In this document: piece after piece, positions 1 to 5,166 of the stretch
Layout of the letters: each line of letters starts with the position of its first letter
Position numbering within the stretch: position 1 is the stretch's first letter
Origin: an uncultured Fusobacterium sp.
GTDB lineage: Bacteria; Fusobacteriota; Fusobacteriia; Fusobacteriales; Fusobacteriaceae
DNA: 5,166 bases
Reading direction: 5' to 3'
Assembly (NCBI GenBank): GCA_900545035.1
Contig: UQXM01000124.1
Span: 1-5,166, forward strand
Position numbers and translations under genes: made by a program
The notes under the pieces: model-generated
Database searches by the model: none
What the model saw: the letters and a program-made list of their open reading frames with translations, nothing else
What the model was told of the DNA's origin: nothing

Positions 1-1
1 T

Positions 2-235
2 GTCATCGCCTCTATTTTATTTCCTTTTTCAAAATTAGTTTTTAATGATTTGAGAGCTGTCCTTCTTAGAGGGAATATTATTATTCTTCCAATTATAATA
101 GATCTTCCTCTTAAATTTTTTATAAATTCTTTTCTTTTCTTGGGAACATGGATTTTTACACCTCTTGGATTTTTGTATTTATATATTCTTGATAAAAGAA
201 CAAAAAATATTGAAAAACAAAATAGTGATTTTTAA
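2..235 (+). CDS. C-terminal end of an unidentified integral membrane protein (partial, 5' end outside window)
   Basis: The frame is open from the left edge to a TAA at 233-235, giving 77 visible residues, so the gene starts upstream of the window. No ATG occurs in the visible part. A TTG at position 50 could in principle start a 61-residue protein, but it lacks a convincing ribosome binding site, and the hydrophobic coding sequence continues before it. The visible protein has a hydrophobic stretch at about residues 25-36, another at about 39-62 with a GTWIFTPLGF core, and then a hydrophilic Lys/Asn/Glu-rich tail (about 63-77). This fits one or two membrane segments followed by a short tail, which the positive-inside rule would place in the cytoplasm. 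I do not recognise the family and assign no function. It is convergent with the minus-strand operon and ends 5 nt before a shared hairpin terminator. Confidence 0.6.
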   Translation, partial: VIASILFPFSKLVFNDLRAVLLRGNIIILPIIIDLPLKFFINSFLFLGTWIFTPLGFLYLYILDKRTKNIEKQNSDF

Positions 236-268
236 AAAAGGTTGCTGTAATACTACAGCAACTCTTTT
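236..268. terminator. Bidirectional intrinsic terminator between convergent genes
   Basis: GTTGCTGTA (241-249) and TACAGCAAC (254-262) form a perfect 9-bp stem around the 4-nt loop ATAC. A T-rich run follows on the plus strand (TCTTTTTATTTT from 263). On the minus strand the stem is followed by CCTTTTTT (241 down to about 234). Both strands therefore have the stem-plus-U-tract form of a Rho-independent terminator. It lies 5 nt after the stop of the membrane-protein gene. On the other side it lies 5 nt after the stop of the unknown minus-strand gene, so it should end both transcripts. Confidence 0.9.
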
Positions 269-609
269 TATTTTATTATTTTTTTTATTTTTTCAATAAC
301 TTCATTGTCAAATCTTACACTTTCACTAAAAAAAGTATAATTATTGTAATTCAAAGATATTTCCATATCTCTGTATCCTCTTTCCACAATATCAGTTATT
401 CTCATCTGGTTTGTTTTTCTTTCTGTAACAGAACTGAACCATATTCCCAGCCATTTACAAATTTTTGAAACTTCTGTTTCATCAAAAGAAAATTCTACAT
501 ATGTTTCTATAGTTTTCTTTTTATCAATATTTTCAATTTCTGCCCCAAAGTTTTCATCTGCGTGAATTATATGCAGGTTCGTCAGTAATAATCCTTTTTC
601 TGTTGTCAT
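268..609 (-). CDS. Hypothetical protein, 113 aa, last gene of the minus-strand operon
   Basis: I do not recognise this protein. It is a small soluble protein with no signal peptide and no membrane segment. The middle is rich in alternating hydrophobic/polar stretches (for example ETYVEFSF and DMEISLNYNNYTFFS) that suggest beta strands, with a Cys-Lys-Trp and Trp-Phe pair around KICKWLGIWFSS and a lysine-rich helical C-terminus (VIEKIKKIIK). The start is placed at the ATG at 609 because AGAGGAG lies 4 nt upstream of it. An in-frame ATG at 630 would add MKRERSN, but those seven codons are mostly the ribosome binding site itself read as protein, and nothing like a binding site precedes that ATG. 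The gene begins 35 nt after the ThiI-like gene and its stop sits 5 nt before the hairpin terminator, so it is probably the last cistron of the hemW transcript. It is clearly coding from frame integrity, RBS and position; the function is unknown. Confidence 0.8.
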   Translation of the reverse strand: MTTEKGLLLTNLHIIHADENFGAEIENIDKKKTIETYVEFSFDETEVSKICKWLGIWFSSVTERKTNQMRITDIVERGYRDMEISLNYNNYTFFSESVRFDNEVIEKIKKIIK

Positions 610-613
610 ATTG

Positions 614-620
614 CTCCTCT
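614..620 (-). promoter_or_regulatory. Ribosome binding site fixing the start of the unknown 113-aa gene
   Basis: The minus strand reads AGAGGAG-CAAT-ATG, giving a 4-nt gap to the ATG at 609. A second purine block (GGGAG) sits just before it. This site lies inside the would-be coding sequence of the longer start at 630, which argues for the shorter protein. Confidence 0.75.
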
Positions 621-644
621 CCCTTTTCATTCATGTATGTAAAA

Positions 645-1658
645 CTATTCCATTGTAACCTGATATTTTTTAATTTCCTCTTCTGTTTTTTCTTTATCTA
701 TTATGTTCACAACCACAGGAGTTTCATTAAAAAATATTTCAATAGGCTGTTCTCCTTTAAATTTACAATATCTTGAGAAAAGATTTTTTGCAAACTCTGT
801 CTGCTCCTCTGAAAGTTCTCCATATCCTAAAATATACGGTCCTCCCACACCTTTTCCTCTTATAAACATGCTAAACATCTCTTCATCATTTTTATATTTT
901 ACAATCTCATCATTATCTTCTTTTGTTCTTCCCACAAAAAGATATTTTCCGGCTTCAAATCTGAAAAATCTTCCTTTTTTAAGCAGATGAAATATTTTTG
1001 AATTTTTTTCTTCCAAAAGTCCGTCTTCTTCTATAAGTTTCAATCTTTTGGAATATCCCGGATCTGTCAGCAGACATCCTCCTGCAGGTGTTGGATAATC
1101 TATAATTCCCATTTGCTCTGCTGTTTCTATCTGTCTTTTTCTGCTTCTTCCCTGAATATCCAAAAGCTGTTCTCTGTCAATCAATCCTTCAAGTTCAGGT
1201 TTGCTCGGAGGAAGAAGTTTTGCTGAAAGAGGTCTTACAATCAAATCCTCCAGTTTTGATAATCCTTTCACTTTCTCAAGAGCCTGATAATTCTGTGACA
1301 TTGGTCTTTGTCCCAAAACTTCTCCTGAAATAAGAAAATCTGCATCATATTTTTCCAAAAGCTCCCCTGCAAATTTAAACATAAGTGCATGGCAGTCAAT
1401 ACACGGATTCATATTTTTCCCTCTTCCATACACAGGATTTTTCATCATCTCAATATGTTTTTGACTGAAATCCACATACTCAAGCTTTACTCCAAGCTGT
1501 TTTGCCATAGCCTCAGCCTTTTCATTTTTCCCTCCGAAAAAATGTGATACAAAATTAAGAGCTATCACTTCCACTCCCTGATTTGTAATTAATTTTATTG
1601 CCAAAGCACTGTCCAGTCCCCCTGAAAACAGTGCCAATGCTCTCACTTGTTTCTTCAC
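645..1658 (-). CDS. ThiI-like PP-loop tRNA thiouridine synthase homologue with C-terminal NFACT-R-like domain
   Basis: This 337-residue cytoplasmic protein is probably an ATP-dependent tRNA-thiolating enzyme. Visible motifs are an adenylating PP-loop (SGGLDSALA, residues 12-20), an NPCIDC segment (C86, C89), a ThiI-like SGEVLGQ segment (111-117), an RPL motif (142-144) and GGCLLTDP with C195. The CxxC resembles the NPCxxCN segment of MnmA, and C195 falls where MnmA has its second catalytic cysteine. From about residue 235 the sequence changes to KYLFVGRTKEDND and a Gly-rich GKGVGGPYILG segment, which resembles the NFACT-R (DUF814) RNA-binding domain. It lacks the N-terminal THUMP domain and C-terminal rhodanese domain of E. 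coli ThiI, so it is not a true ThiI orthologue. Genome pipelines often name such proteins tRNA 2-thiouridine or 4-thiouridine synthases; the modified base is not known from sequence. It starts with GTG, 25 nt after sepF, with a strong RBS. Family placement is confident, the exact reaction is not. Confidence 0.85.
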   Translation of the reverse strand: MKKQVRALALFSGGLDSALAIKLITNQGVEVIALNFVSHFFGGKNEKAEAMAKQLGVKLEYVDFSQKHIEMMKNPVYGRGKNMNPCIDCHALMFKFAGELLEKYDADFLISGEVLGQRPMSQNYQALEKVKGLSKLEDLIVRPLSAKLLPPSKPELEGLIDREQLLDIQGRSRKRQIETAEQMGIIDYPTPAGGCLLTDPGYSKRLKLIEEDGLLEEKNSKIFHLLKKGRFFRFEAGKYLFVGRTKEDNDEIVKYKNDEEMFSMFIRGKGVGGPYILGYGELSEEQTEFAKNLFSRYCKFKGEQPIEIFFNETPVVVNIIDKEKTEEEIKKYQVTME

Positions 1659-1667
1659 TGACTTAAA

Positions 1668-1675
1668 CTCCTCTT
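1668..1675 (-). promoter_or_regulatory. Ribosome binding site for the GTG start of the ThiI-like gene
   Basis: The minus strand reads AAGAGGAG, then 9 nt (TTTAAGTCA), then GTG AAG AAA. No ATG start lies between this site and the PP-loop, so the GTG at 1658 is the only start well placed to it. Confidence 0.7.
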
Positions 1676-1683
1676 ACATTAAA

Positions 1684-2193
1684 TTATATTTTTAAAAATG
1701 ATTTTTCTTTTCTGTCGTTTTCTCCGTCAAAAAATACATTTATATCTTTTGGTACAGATACATAAACACTTCTGCTTATTTCAATAAGTTTAGCTTCCTT
1801 TATGCTCATTGCTCCGCTTAAAAAGTCTATTATTCTCTGAGCTGTTTCATTATCCAAATGTTCCAGATTAAGTGTTACAGTTTTATTGTCTTTTATATAA
1901 CTTGCAATTTTTTTACAATCTTCAAATCTTTTTGGGTCAATAATAACACTTTGATATCCTGATGTATCAACAGCTTTTTCTTTCTCTTTTATTTTCTTTT
2001 CCTGTTTAGCAGCTTTTTTTGTAAAAAGACTCGGTCCTGCTTCAAGAGGTTTTGCTGTTTCTTCTTCATCTTCCCTCTGAACATTTATATCTATTATTCC
2101 GTTATCCTCTGCTGCTTCTTCACCCTCACTCATTCCCAAAATTTCTTTCAGGCTTCTGAATTTTCCCTTTAATCCATCGTCTTTTTTGTTCAT
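1684..2193 (-). CDS. sepF: Cell division protein SepF
   Basis: SepF binds the C-terminal tail of FtsZ and tethers Z-ring filaments to the inner face of the cytoplasmic membrane, where it also helps septum shape. The 169-residue protein has the expected three parts. The N-terminus contains a basic, potentially amphipathic stretch (GLKGKFRSLKEILG, about residues 7-20), matching the membrane-targeting helix. A charged, low-complexity linker rich in Glu and Lys covers about 22-78. The SepF core runs from about 83 to 155: VIIDPKRFEDCKKIASYI, then VTLNLEHLD, then AQRIIDFLSGA and a final strand ending YVSVPKDINV. The NLxxLD and AQRIIDFLSG motifs are diagnostic. The usual Gly-Gly after the helix is replaced by Glu-Ala (134-135). 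Length is slightly above the roughly 150 residues of Bacillus SepF because of the linker. Its ATG overlaps the yggS stop (ATGA), indicating translational coupling. Confidence 0.93.
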   Translation of the reverse strand: MNKKDDGLKGKFRSLKEILGMSEGEEAAEDNGIIDINVQREDEEETAKPLEAGPSLFTKKAAKQEKKIKEKEKAVDTSGYQSVIIDPKRFEDCKKIASYIKDNKTVTLNLEHLDNETAQRIIDFLSGAMSIKEAKLIEISRSVYVSVPKDINVFFDGENDRKEKSFLKI

Positions 2194-2879
2194 ACTTCCT
2201 CCTTGTATAGTCTGCTTCCTATTCTTATAATAGTTGCTCCTTCTTCAAGAGCTATTGTATAATCATCACTCATCCCCATTGAAAGTTCTGTAAGTTTTCC
2301 ATTAAAATGAGTTCTGTTAAGTTCATCTTTTATTTCTCTTAATTTTCTGAAACTTGCTCTGATTTTATCTTCATCATCCACATTGGCAGCCATTGTCATA
2401 AGCCCTTTTATATTTATATTTTTAAGTTTCATCAGCTCAGGAAGTTCTCTGTAAAAATCTTCCAGTTTATATCCTTCTTTGCTGTCCTCTCCCGAAAGAT
2501 TTATTTCAAGCAGAATATCCAAAACTCTTCCGGCTTTTTCTGCTCTCTTATCTATCTCCTCTGCCAAAGAAAGTTTATTTACAGAATGAATTATTGAAAT
2601 ATAATCTATAATATATTTTACCTTATTTTTTTGCAGATTGCCTATAAAATTCCAATGAATTTTATCTTTTACATCACTCATCAAATCTCTTTTAGCTTCC
2701 AATACCTGTACTCTGTTTTCTCCAAAATCCAAAATTCCAAGTTCCATAAGTTCTTTCAAATCTTCTTTTGTTACATAATCATATTTTGTAACTGCTACAA
2801 GTTTTACCTTATCAGGATTTTCTGAATATTTTTGTATGTTTTCCAAAATCTCCTTTACATTTTTTGCAACTCTTCCCAT
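2190..2879 (-). CDS. yggS: YggS/PLPBP-family pyridoxal phosphate homeostasis protein
   Basis: This 229-residue protein belongs to the YggS/YlmE/PROSC family, a single alanine-racemase-like TIM barrel that holds PLP and keeps vitamin B6 and amino-acid pools balanced; no firm catalytic activity is known for the family. Numbered from the ATG at 2879, the PLP-lysine motif is LVAVTK with K32. FGENRVQ (about 52-58), HWNFIGNLQKNK (75-86), HSV (98-100), GLMTMA (159-164), SMGMSDDY (200-207, phosphate-binding region) and IRIGSRLY (218-225) follow in family order. Length is normal. The start at 2879 is preferred because AGGTGAG lies 4 nt upstream. A GTG at 2888 would add three residues, but it overlaps that site and has no RBS of its own. 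It follows hemW after 15 nt and overlaps sepF by 4 nt. The pairing matches ylmE-sepF in Gram-positive bacteria and suggests co-expression with division functions. Confidence 0.93.
   Translation of the reverse strand: MGRVAKNVKEILENIQKYSENPDKVKLVAVTKYDYVTKEDLKELMELGILDFGENRVQVLEAKRDLMSDVKDKIHWNFIGNLQKNKVKYIIDYISIIHSVNKLSLAEEIDKRAEKAGRVLDILLEINLSGEDSKEGYKLEDFYRELPELMKLKNINIKGLMTMAANVDDEDKIRASFRKLREIKDELNRTHFNGKLTELSMGMSDDYTIALEEGATIIRIGSRLYKEEV
2198..2204 (-). promoter_or_regulatory. sepF ribosome binding site inside the yggS 3' end
   Basis: The minus strand reads AAGGAGG-AAGT-ATG. This near-perfect site encodes the last Lys-Glu-Glu codons of yggS and lies 4 nt before the sepF ATG at 2193. Ribosomes finishing yggS end directly on the sepF start. 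Confidence 0.85.
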
Positions 2880-2883
2880 ATAA

Positions 2884-2890
2884 CTCACCT
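2884..2890 (-). promoter_or_regulatory. Ribosome binding site deciding the yggS start
   Basis: The minus strand reads CAGGTGAG-TTAT-ATG. AGGTGA matches the 3' part of the full AAGGAGGTGATC complement to 16S rRNA. The alternative GTG start at 2888 is built into this site, which makes the ATG at 2879 the more likely start. Confidence 0.65.
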
Positions 2891-2894
2891 GTTT

Positions 2895-3995
2895 TTACAC
2901 AAATCTTTCAAAAACATCGTTTGCTAAAAATATTCCTTTTCTTGTAAGAACATATCTTTCCGATTTATCATTTTCATTAAATTTCTTTTCAATAAATCCT
3001 TTTTCTTCAAGATTTTTGTATATTTCCCAATATTTTTTTCCTGCCGATATTTTTATCCCCTCTTCCAAAAGACGAAGTCCTAAAATATGTCTGTATTCCT
3101 CCTCCATATTCTCATCCACTTTTTCTTCTTCAAGAACAGGTTTTTCTTCTAACAATATACTATCATAATAATCTATAAATTTCATCTTGTTTTTATATCT
3201 TATTCCCTCAAGATATCCTGAAGCTCCCAGTCCTATTCCTACATACTCTTTGTTTCTCCAGTATTTAGAATTGTGCTGTGCTTCTTTTCCCTCTTTTGCA
3301 AAATTTGATATTTCATAATGATGATATCCCATTTTTTTTGAATAATCAATTATATATTCATACATCTGTGCTTCCAAATCATTGTCCGTTTCCTTGTATT
3401 CTCCTGATTCCAGTTTTTCATAAAATTTTGTGTCAGGCTCCCAAATAAGAGAATAGATTGAAAAATGCTCAGGATTTAATTCAATCATTTTATGCAAATC
3501 CTCTTTCACATCTTCCAGAGTCTGTTCAGGCAGGGAAAACATCAAATCAAGACTTATATTTTCAAACCCTGCTTTCCTTGCATCATAATAAGCTTCTGTC
3601 CCTTCCTGTGAATTATGAAGCCGTCCCAATTTTTTTAAAAATTTTTCATTAAAACTTTGTATTCCCATACTTATTCTGTTTATTCCCGCTTCTCTGAAAT
3701 TTTTCAATTTTTCAAAATTCACAGTTTTGGGATTGGCTTCAAGAGTTATCTCTGCATTTTCTGCTATATCAAACTCTGCAAGTATTCTTTTTACATCTTC
3801 CGCTTCAAGAAGAGAGGGAGTTCCTCCTCCGAAATATACTGTATCATATTTATATTTTGGATACAGCCTTATCTCTTTTATAAGAAAATCCACATATTTT
3901 TTTCTTTCCTCTTTCGTACTCTGAAAAGAAAGAAAATCACAATAATCACATTTTTTCACACAAAAAGGAATATGTATATATACAGCGTCTGCCAT
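2895..3995 (-). CDS. hemW: Radical SAM protein HemW (heme chaperone family; formerly called HemN-like coproporphyrinogen III oxidase)
   Basis: The 366-residue protein starts directly at the radical SAM domain (YIHIPFC), with the cluster-binding motif C12-xxx-C16-xx-C19. Residue 21 is Phe, whereas true HemN has a further Cys there, and the long N-terminal arm of HemN is absent; both point to HemW. GGGTPS (56-61, SAM contact), EANP (86-89), SMGIQSF (109-115), GRLH (124-127), the DLMFSLP segment (150-156) and YEISNFA (227-233) are all present. HNSKYW (241-246) matches the HNxxYW motif linked to heme binding in HemW, and GIGLGASG follows (253-260). The end, about 300-366, is the HemN C-terminal winged-helix-like domain. 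HemW proteins bind heme and a 4Fe-4S cluster and are thought to deliver heme to membrane cytochromes rather than oxidise coproporphyrinogen. The ATG at 3995 has AAAGGAG 4 nt upstream. First gene of the five-gene block. Confidence 0.94.
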   Translation of the reverse strand: MADAVYIHIPFCVKKCDYCDFLSFQSTKEERKKYVDFLIKEIRLYPKYKYDTVYFGGGTPSLLEAEDVKRILAEFDIAENAEITLEANPKTVNFEKLKNFREAGINRISMGIQSFNEKFLKKLGRLHNSQEGTEAYYDARKAGFENISLDLMFSLPEQTLEDVKEDLHKMIELNPEHFSIYSLIWEPDTKFYEKLESGEYKETDNDLEAQMYEYIIDYSKKMGYHHYEISNFAKEGKEAQHNSKYWRNKEYVGIGLGASGYLEGIRYKNKMKFIDYYDSILLEEKPVLEEEKVDENMEEEYRHILGLRLLEEGIKISAGKKYWEIYKNLEEKGFIEKKFNENDKSERYVLTRKGIFLANDVFERFV

Positions 3996-3999
3996 TATT

Positions 4000-4006
4000 C
4001 TCCTTT
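4000..4006 (-). promoter_or_regulatory. hemW ribosome binding site directly behind a terminator
   Basis: The minus strand reads AAAGGAG-AATA-ATG. Only one base (G, 4007) separates it from the T-tract of the upstream terminator, so any transcript that translates hemW with a normal leader must either read through that hairpin or start inside it. Confidence 0.8.
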
Positions 4007-4007
4007 C

Positions 4008-4036
4008 AAAAAAAGAGGGGTTTTCCCCTCTTTTTT
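4008..4036 (-). terminator. Intrinsic terminator after the phospho-sugar mutase gene
   Basis: On the minus strand AAAAAAGAGGGG (4036-4025 as complement of CCCCTCTTTTTT) pairs with CCCCTCTTTTTT (4020-4009) around the 4-nt loop AAAA, a perfect 12-bp repeat with a 6-bp core of five G-C pairs and one A-T. It is followed by a run of T reading into the hemW leader. It starts 15 nt after the mutase TAG at 4052. Because the arms carry A-runs and T-runs symmetrically, the plus strand also has terminator form, though no plus-strand gene needs it here. Confidence 0.9.
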
Positions 4037-4051
4037 ATTATTTTCATTTCC

Positions 4052-5166
4052 CTATATTAATTCATCAACAAATTTAACAAAATTATCTCCAAATTCTTTC
4101 AGAGAAGTTTCTGCCTTTGCTTTTGAGTTTTCTTTTACATATAAATAATATTTTATTTTTGGCTCTGTTCCCGAAGGTCTTACAGTTACTCTTACATCCC
4201 CCTCCAGAATAAATTGTAATACATCAGATTTTGGAAGCTCGATTGTTTTTCTGTTACATTTTTCATAATCAATTTCAATTTGTTTTTTGAAATCTTTAAC
4301 AAGAAGAACTTTTTTACCTAAAATCTCTTTTATCTCTTTCTCTCTTAAAACTTCCATTATTTTTGCAATCTGTTTTGCTCCGTCCATTCCTGTTTTTGTA
4401 ACAGCGATTGTTGATTCTCCATACCATCCATGCTTATCATATATCTTATCAAGTTCGGCAGGAATAGAAGTTCCTATGCTGTCATAATAAGCAGCTATTT
4501 CTGCAAGAAGAAGGGAAGCAACAACAGCATCTTTATCTCTTACATGCATACCTTTCAGATATCCTATTGATTCTTCAAAACCAAACAGGAATGTTCCGTC
4601 AAGTTCTTTATTTTTAAACTGCTCAATTTTTTCTCCGATATATTTAAATCCTGTCAGAGTTCTCCAAACTTTTACTCCGTAATCTTTTCCTATGCTTTCA
4701 AGAATTGGAGTGGAAACTATTGTAGACACAACTGCTCCGTTTTTAGGAAGTTCTTTTGTCATTTTCAAAATATAATCCATTAAAATCATACCAATTTGAT
4801 TTCCGTTTGGATATATCCATTCTCCGTTTTCTTTTTTCAGTGCAAGTCCTGTTCTGTCAGCATCAGGGTCGTTTGCTATACATACTTTTGCACCTATTTC
4901 GTCAGCAAGTTTTGTAGAAAGAGCGAACACTTTATGGTCTTCCGGATTTGCATAAGGACAAGTAGGGAACATTCCATCAGGTTCTTCCTGCTCTTTTACA
5001 GTGTAAACACTTTCAAATCCCATTTCTTTCAAAATTCTTTGGACAGGTCTTCTTCCTGTTCCGTGAAGAGGAGAATAAACTATTTTGAAATCTTTTTTAC
5101 CGGGAATATCTGTAATGATAGCTTCTTTTTTAACTTCTTCGATAAATCTATCATCAACTTCTTCCC
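4052..5166 (-). CDS. Phospho-sugar mutase of the PgcA/PGM2 type (phosphoglucomutase/phosphomannomutase), C-terminal part; 5' end outside window
   Basis: The frame stays open to the right edge (first whole codon at 5164), giving 370 visible residues of a family usually about 550-600 long. The enzyme interconverts hexose 1-phosphate and 6-phosphate (alpha-D-phosphohexomutase superfamily, cytoplasmic), feeding sugar nucleotides and glycolysis. Visible parts, numbered from the edge, are SPLHGTG (31-37), VKEQEEPDGMFPT (56-68), the magnesium loop DPDADR (99-104), the sugar-recognition loop GFEESIGYL (195-203) and the C-terminal phosphate-binding loop RPSGTEPK (329-335 region). The EQEEPDG and GFEES signatures indicate the long PgcA/PGM2 type rather than GlmM or short ManB. 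The phosphoserine loop (TASHNP type) would lie beyond the window. Whether glucose, mannose or a pentose phosphate is the main substrate cannot be told. A UUG/AUG near 5032-5023 is internal, not a start. It ends in TAG and has its own terminator, so it is probably a separate unit from hemW. Confidence 0.93.
   Translation of the reverse strand, partial: EEVDDRFIEEVKKEAIITDIPGKKDFKIVYSPLHGTGRRPVQRILKEMGFESVYTVKEQEEPDGMFPTCPYANPEDHKVFALSTKLADEIGAKVCIANDPDADRTGLALKKENGEWIYPNGNQIGMILMDYILKMTKELPKNGAVVSTIVSTPILESIGKDYGVKVWRTLTGFKYIGEKIEQFKNKELDGTFLFGFEESIGYLKGMHVRDKDAVVASLLLAEIAAYYDSIGTSIPAELDKIYDKHGWYGESTIAVTKTGMDGAKQIAKIMEVLREKEIKEILGKKVLLVKDFKKQIEIDYEKCNRKTIELPKSDVLQFILEGDVRVTVRPSGTEPKIKYYLYVKENSKAKAETSLKEFGDNFVKFVDELI

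Noticed and set aside
50..235. A complete 61-residue membrane peptide starting at TTG
   Set aside because: The same frame is open to the window edge and keeps coding-like, hydrophobic content; no convincing RBS precedes the TTG. A partial larger gene is the simpler reading.
703..990. 95-codon plus-strand open frame inside the ThiI-like gene
   Set aside because: It lies entirely antisense to a protein with clear motifs; the Ser/Phe/Leu-rich composition is what the complement of that gene yields.
3458..3652. Short plus-strand open frames within hemW (also 3727-3924), yggS (2631-2825) and the mutase gene (4287-4487)
   Set aside because: All are antisense shadows of confidently identified genes, without RBS or recognisable protein features.
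4036..4075. Possible promoter for hemW on the minus strand (TTGTTA or TTGATG with TATAGG or AAAAT-like -10)
   Set aside because: Matches are at most 4 of 6 per box and are expected by chance in such AT-rich DNA, so I do not list a promoter.
3657..4148. 163-codon plus-strand open frame opposite the start of hemW and the end of the mutase gene
   Set aside because: It is the reverse complement of AT-rich, Lys/Glu-rich coding sequence and is accordingly rich in Phe/Tyr/Ser/Ile. It runs through a terminator hairpin, has no RBS and opposes two well-identified genes.
1..5166. Search by eye for tRNA, rRNA, riboswitch, CRISPR repeats, transposase, att sites and tandem repeats
   Set aside because: None seen. 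Genes fill nearly the whole window and the only clear inverted repeats are the two terminators.

Overview
The window is AT-rich chromosomal DNA that looks like a low-GC, fermentative anaerobe. The best guess is Fusobacteriota (Fusobacterium, Leptotrichia or a relative). The grounds are Lys/Glu/Ile/Asn-rich proteins, AGA/GGA/AAA codon preference, strong AGGAG-type ribosome binding sites, and SepF beside a YggS-type protein. The phylum is an inference; a Firmicute cannot be excluded from the sequence alone.

Layout, left to right. Positions 2-235 hold the 3' end of a plus-strand gene for an unidentified membrane protein. A perfect 9-bp hairpin with T-tracts on both sides (about 236-268) separates it from a convergent block. 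Everything from 268 to the right edge is on the minus strand. In transcription order (right to left) it contains a phospho-sugar mutase of the PgcA/PGM2 type (C-terminal part only), a strong intrinsic terminator, then five closely packed genes: hemW (radical SAM, heme-chaperone family), yggS (PLP homeostasis), sepF (FtsZ anchor), a ThiI-like PP-loop protein with a C-terminal NFACT-R-like region (predicted tRNA thiolation), and a short gene of unknown function. Spacings inside the block are 15 nt (hemW-yggS), a 4-nt ATGA overlap (yggS-sepF), 25 nt (sepF-ThiI-like) and 35 nt (ThiI-like-unknown). No internal terminator is visible, so the five genes very probably form one transcript ending at the hairpin at 241-262. 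No intergenic stretch exceeds 50 bases.

The functions are housekeeping: sugar-phosphate interconversion, cofactor handling (heme/Fe-S and PLP), septum formation and tRNA modification. The yggS-sepF pair matches the ylmE-sepF arrangement known from Gram-positive division clusters. I see no mobile element, CRISPR array, RNA gene or defence system, and nothing that clearly forms a new biological system. The points most worth a second look are the ThiI/NFACT-R fusion protein with a CxxC-plus-Cys set, the uncharacterised last gene of the operon, the terminator that abuts the hemW ribosome binding site, and the loss of a usually conserved glycine pair in SepF.
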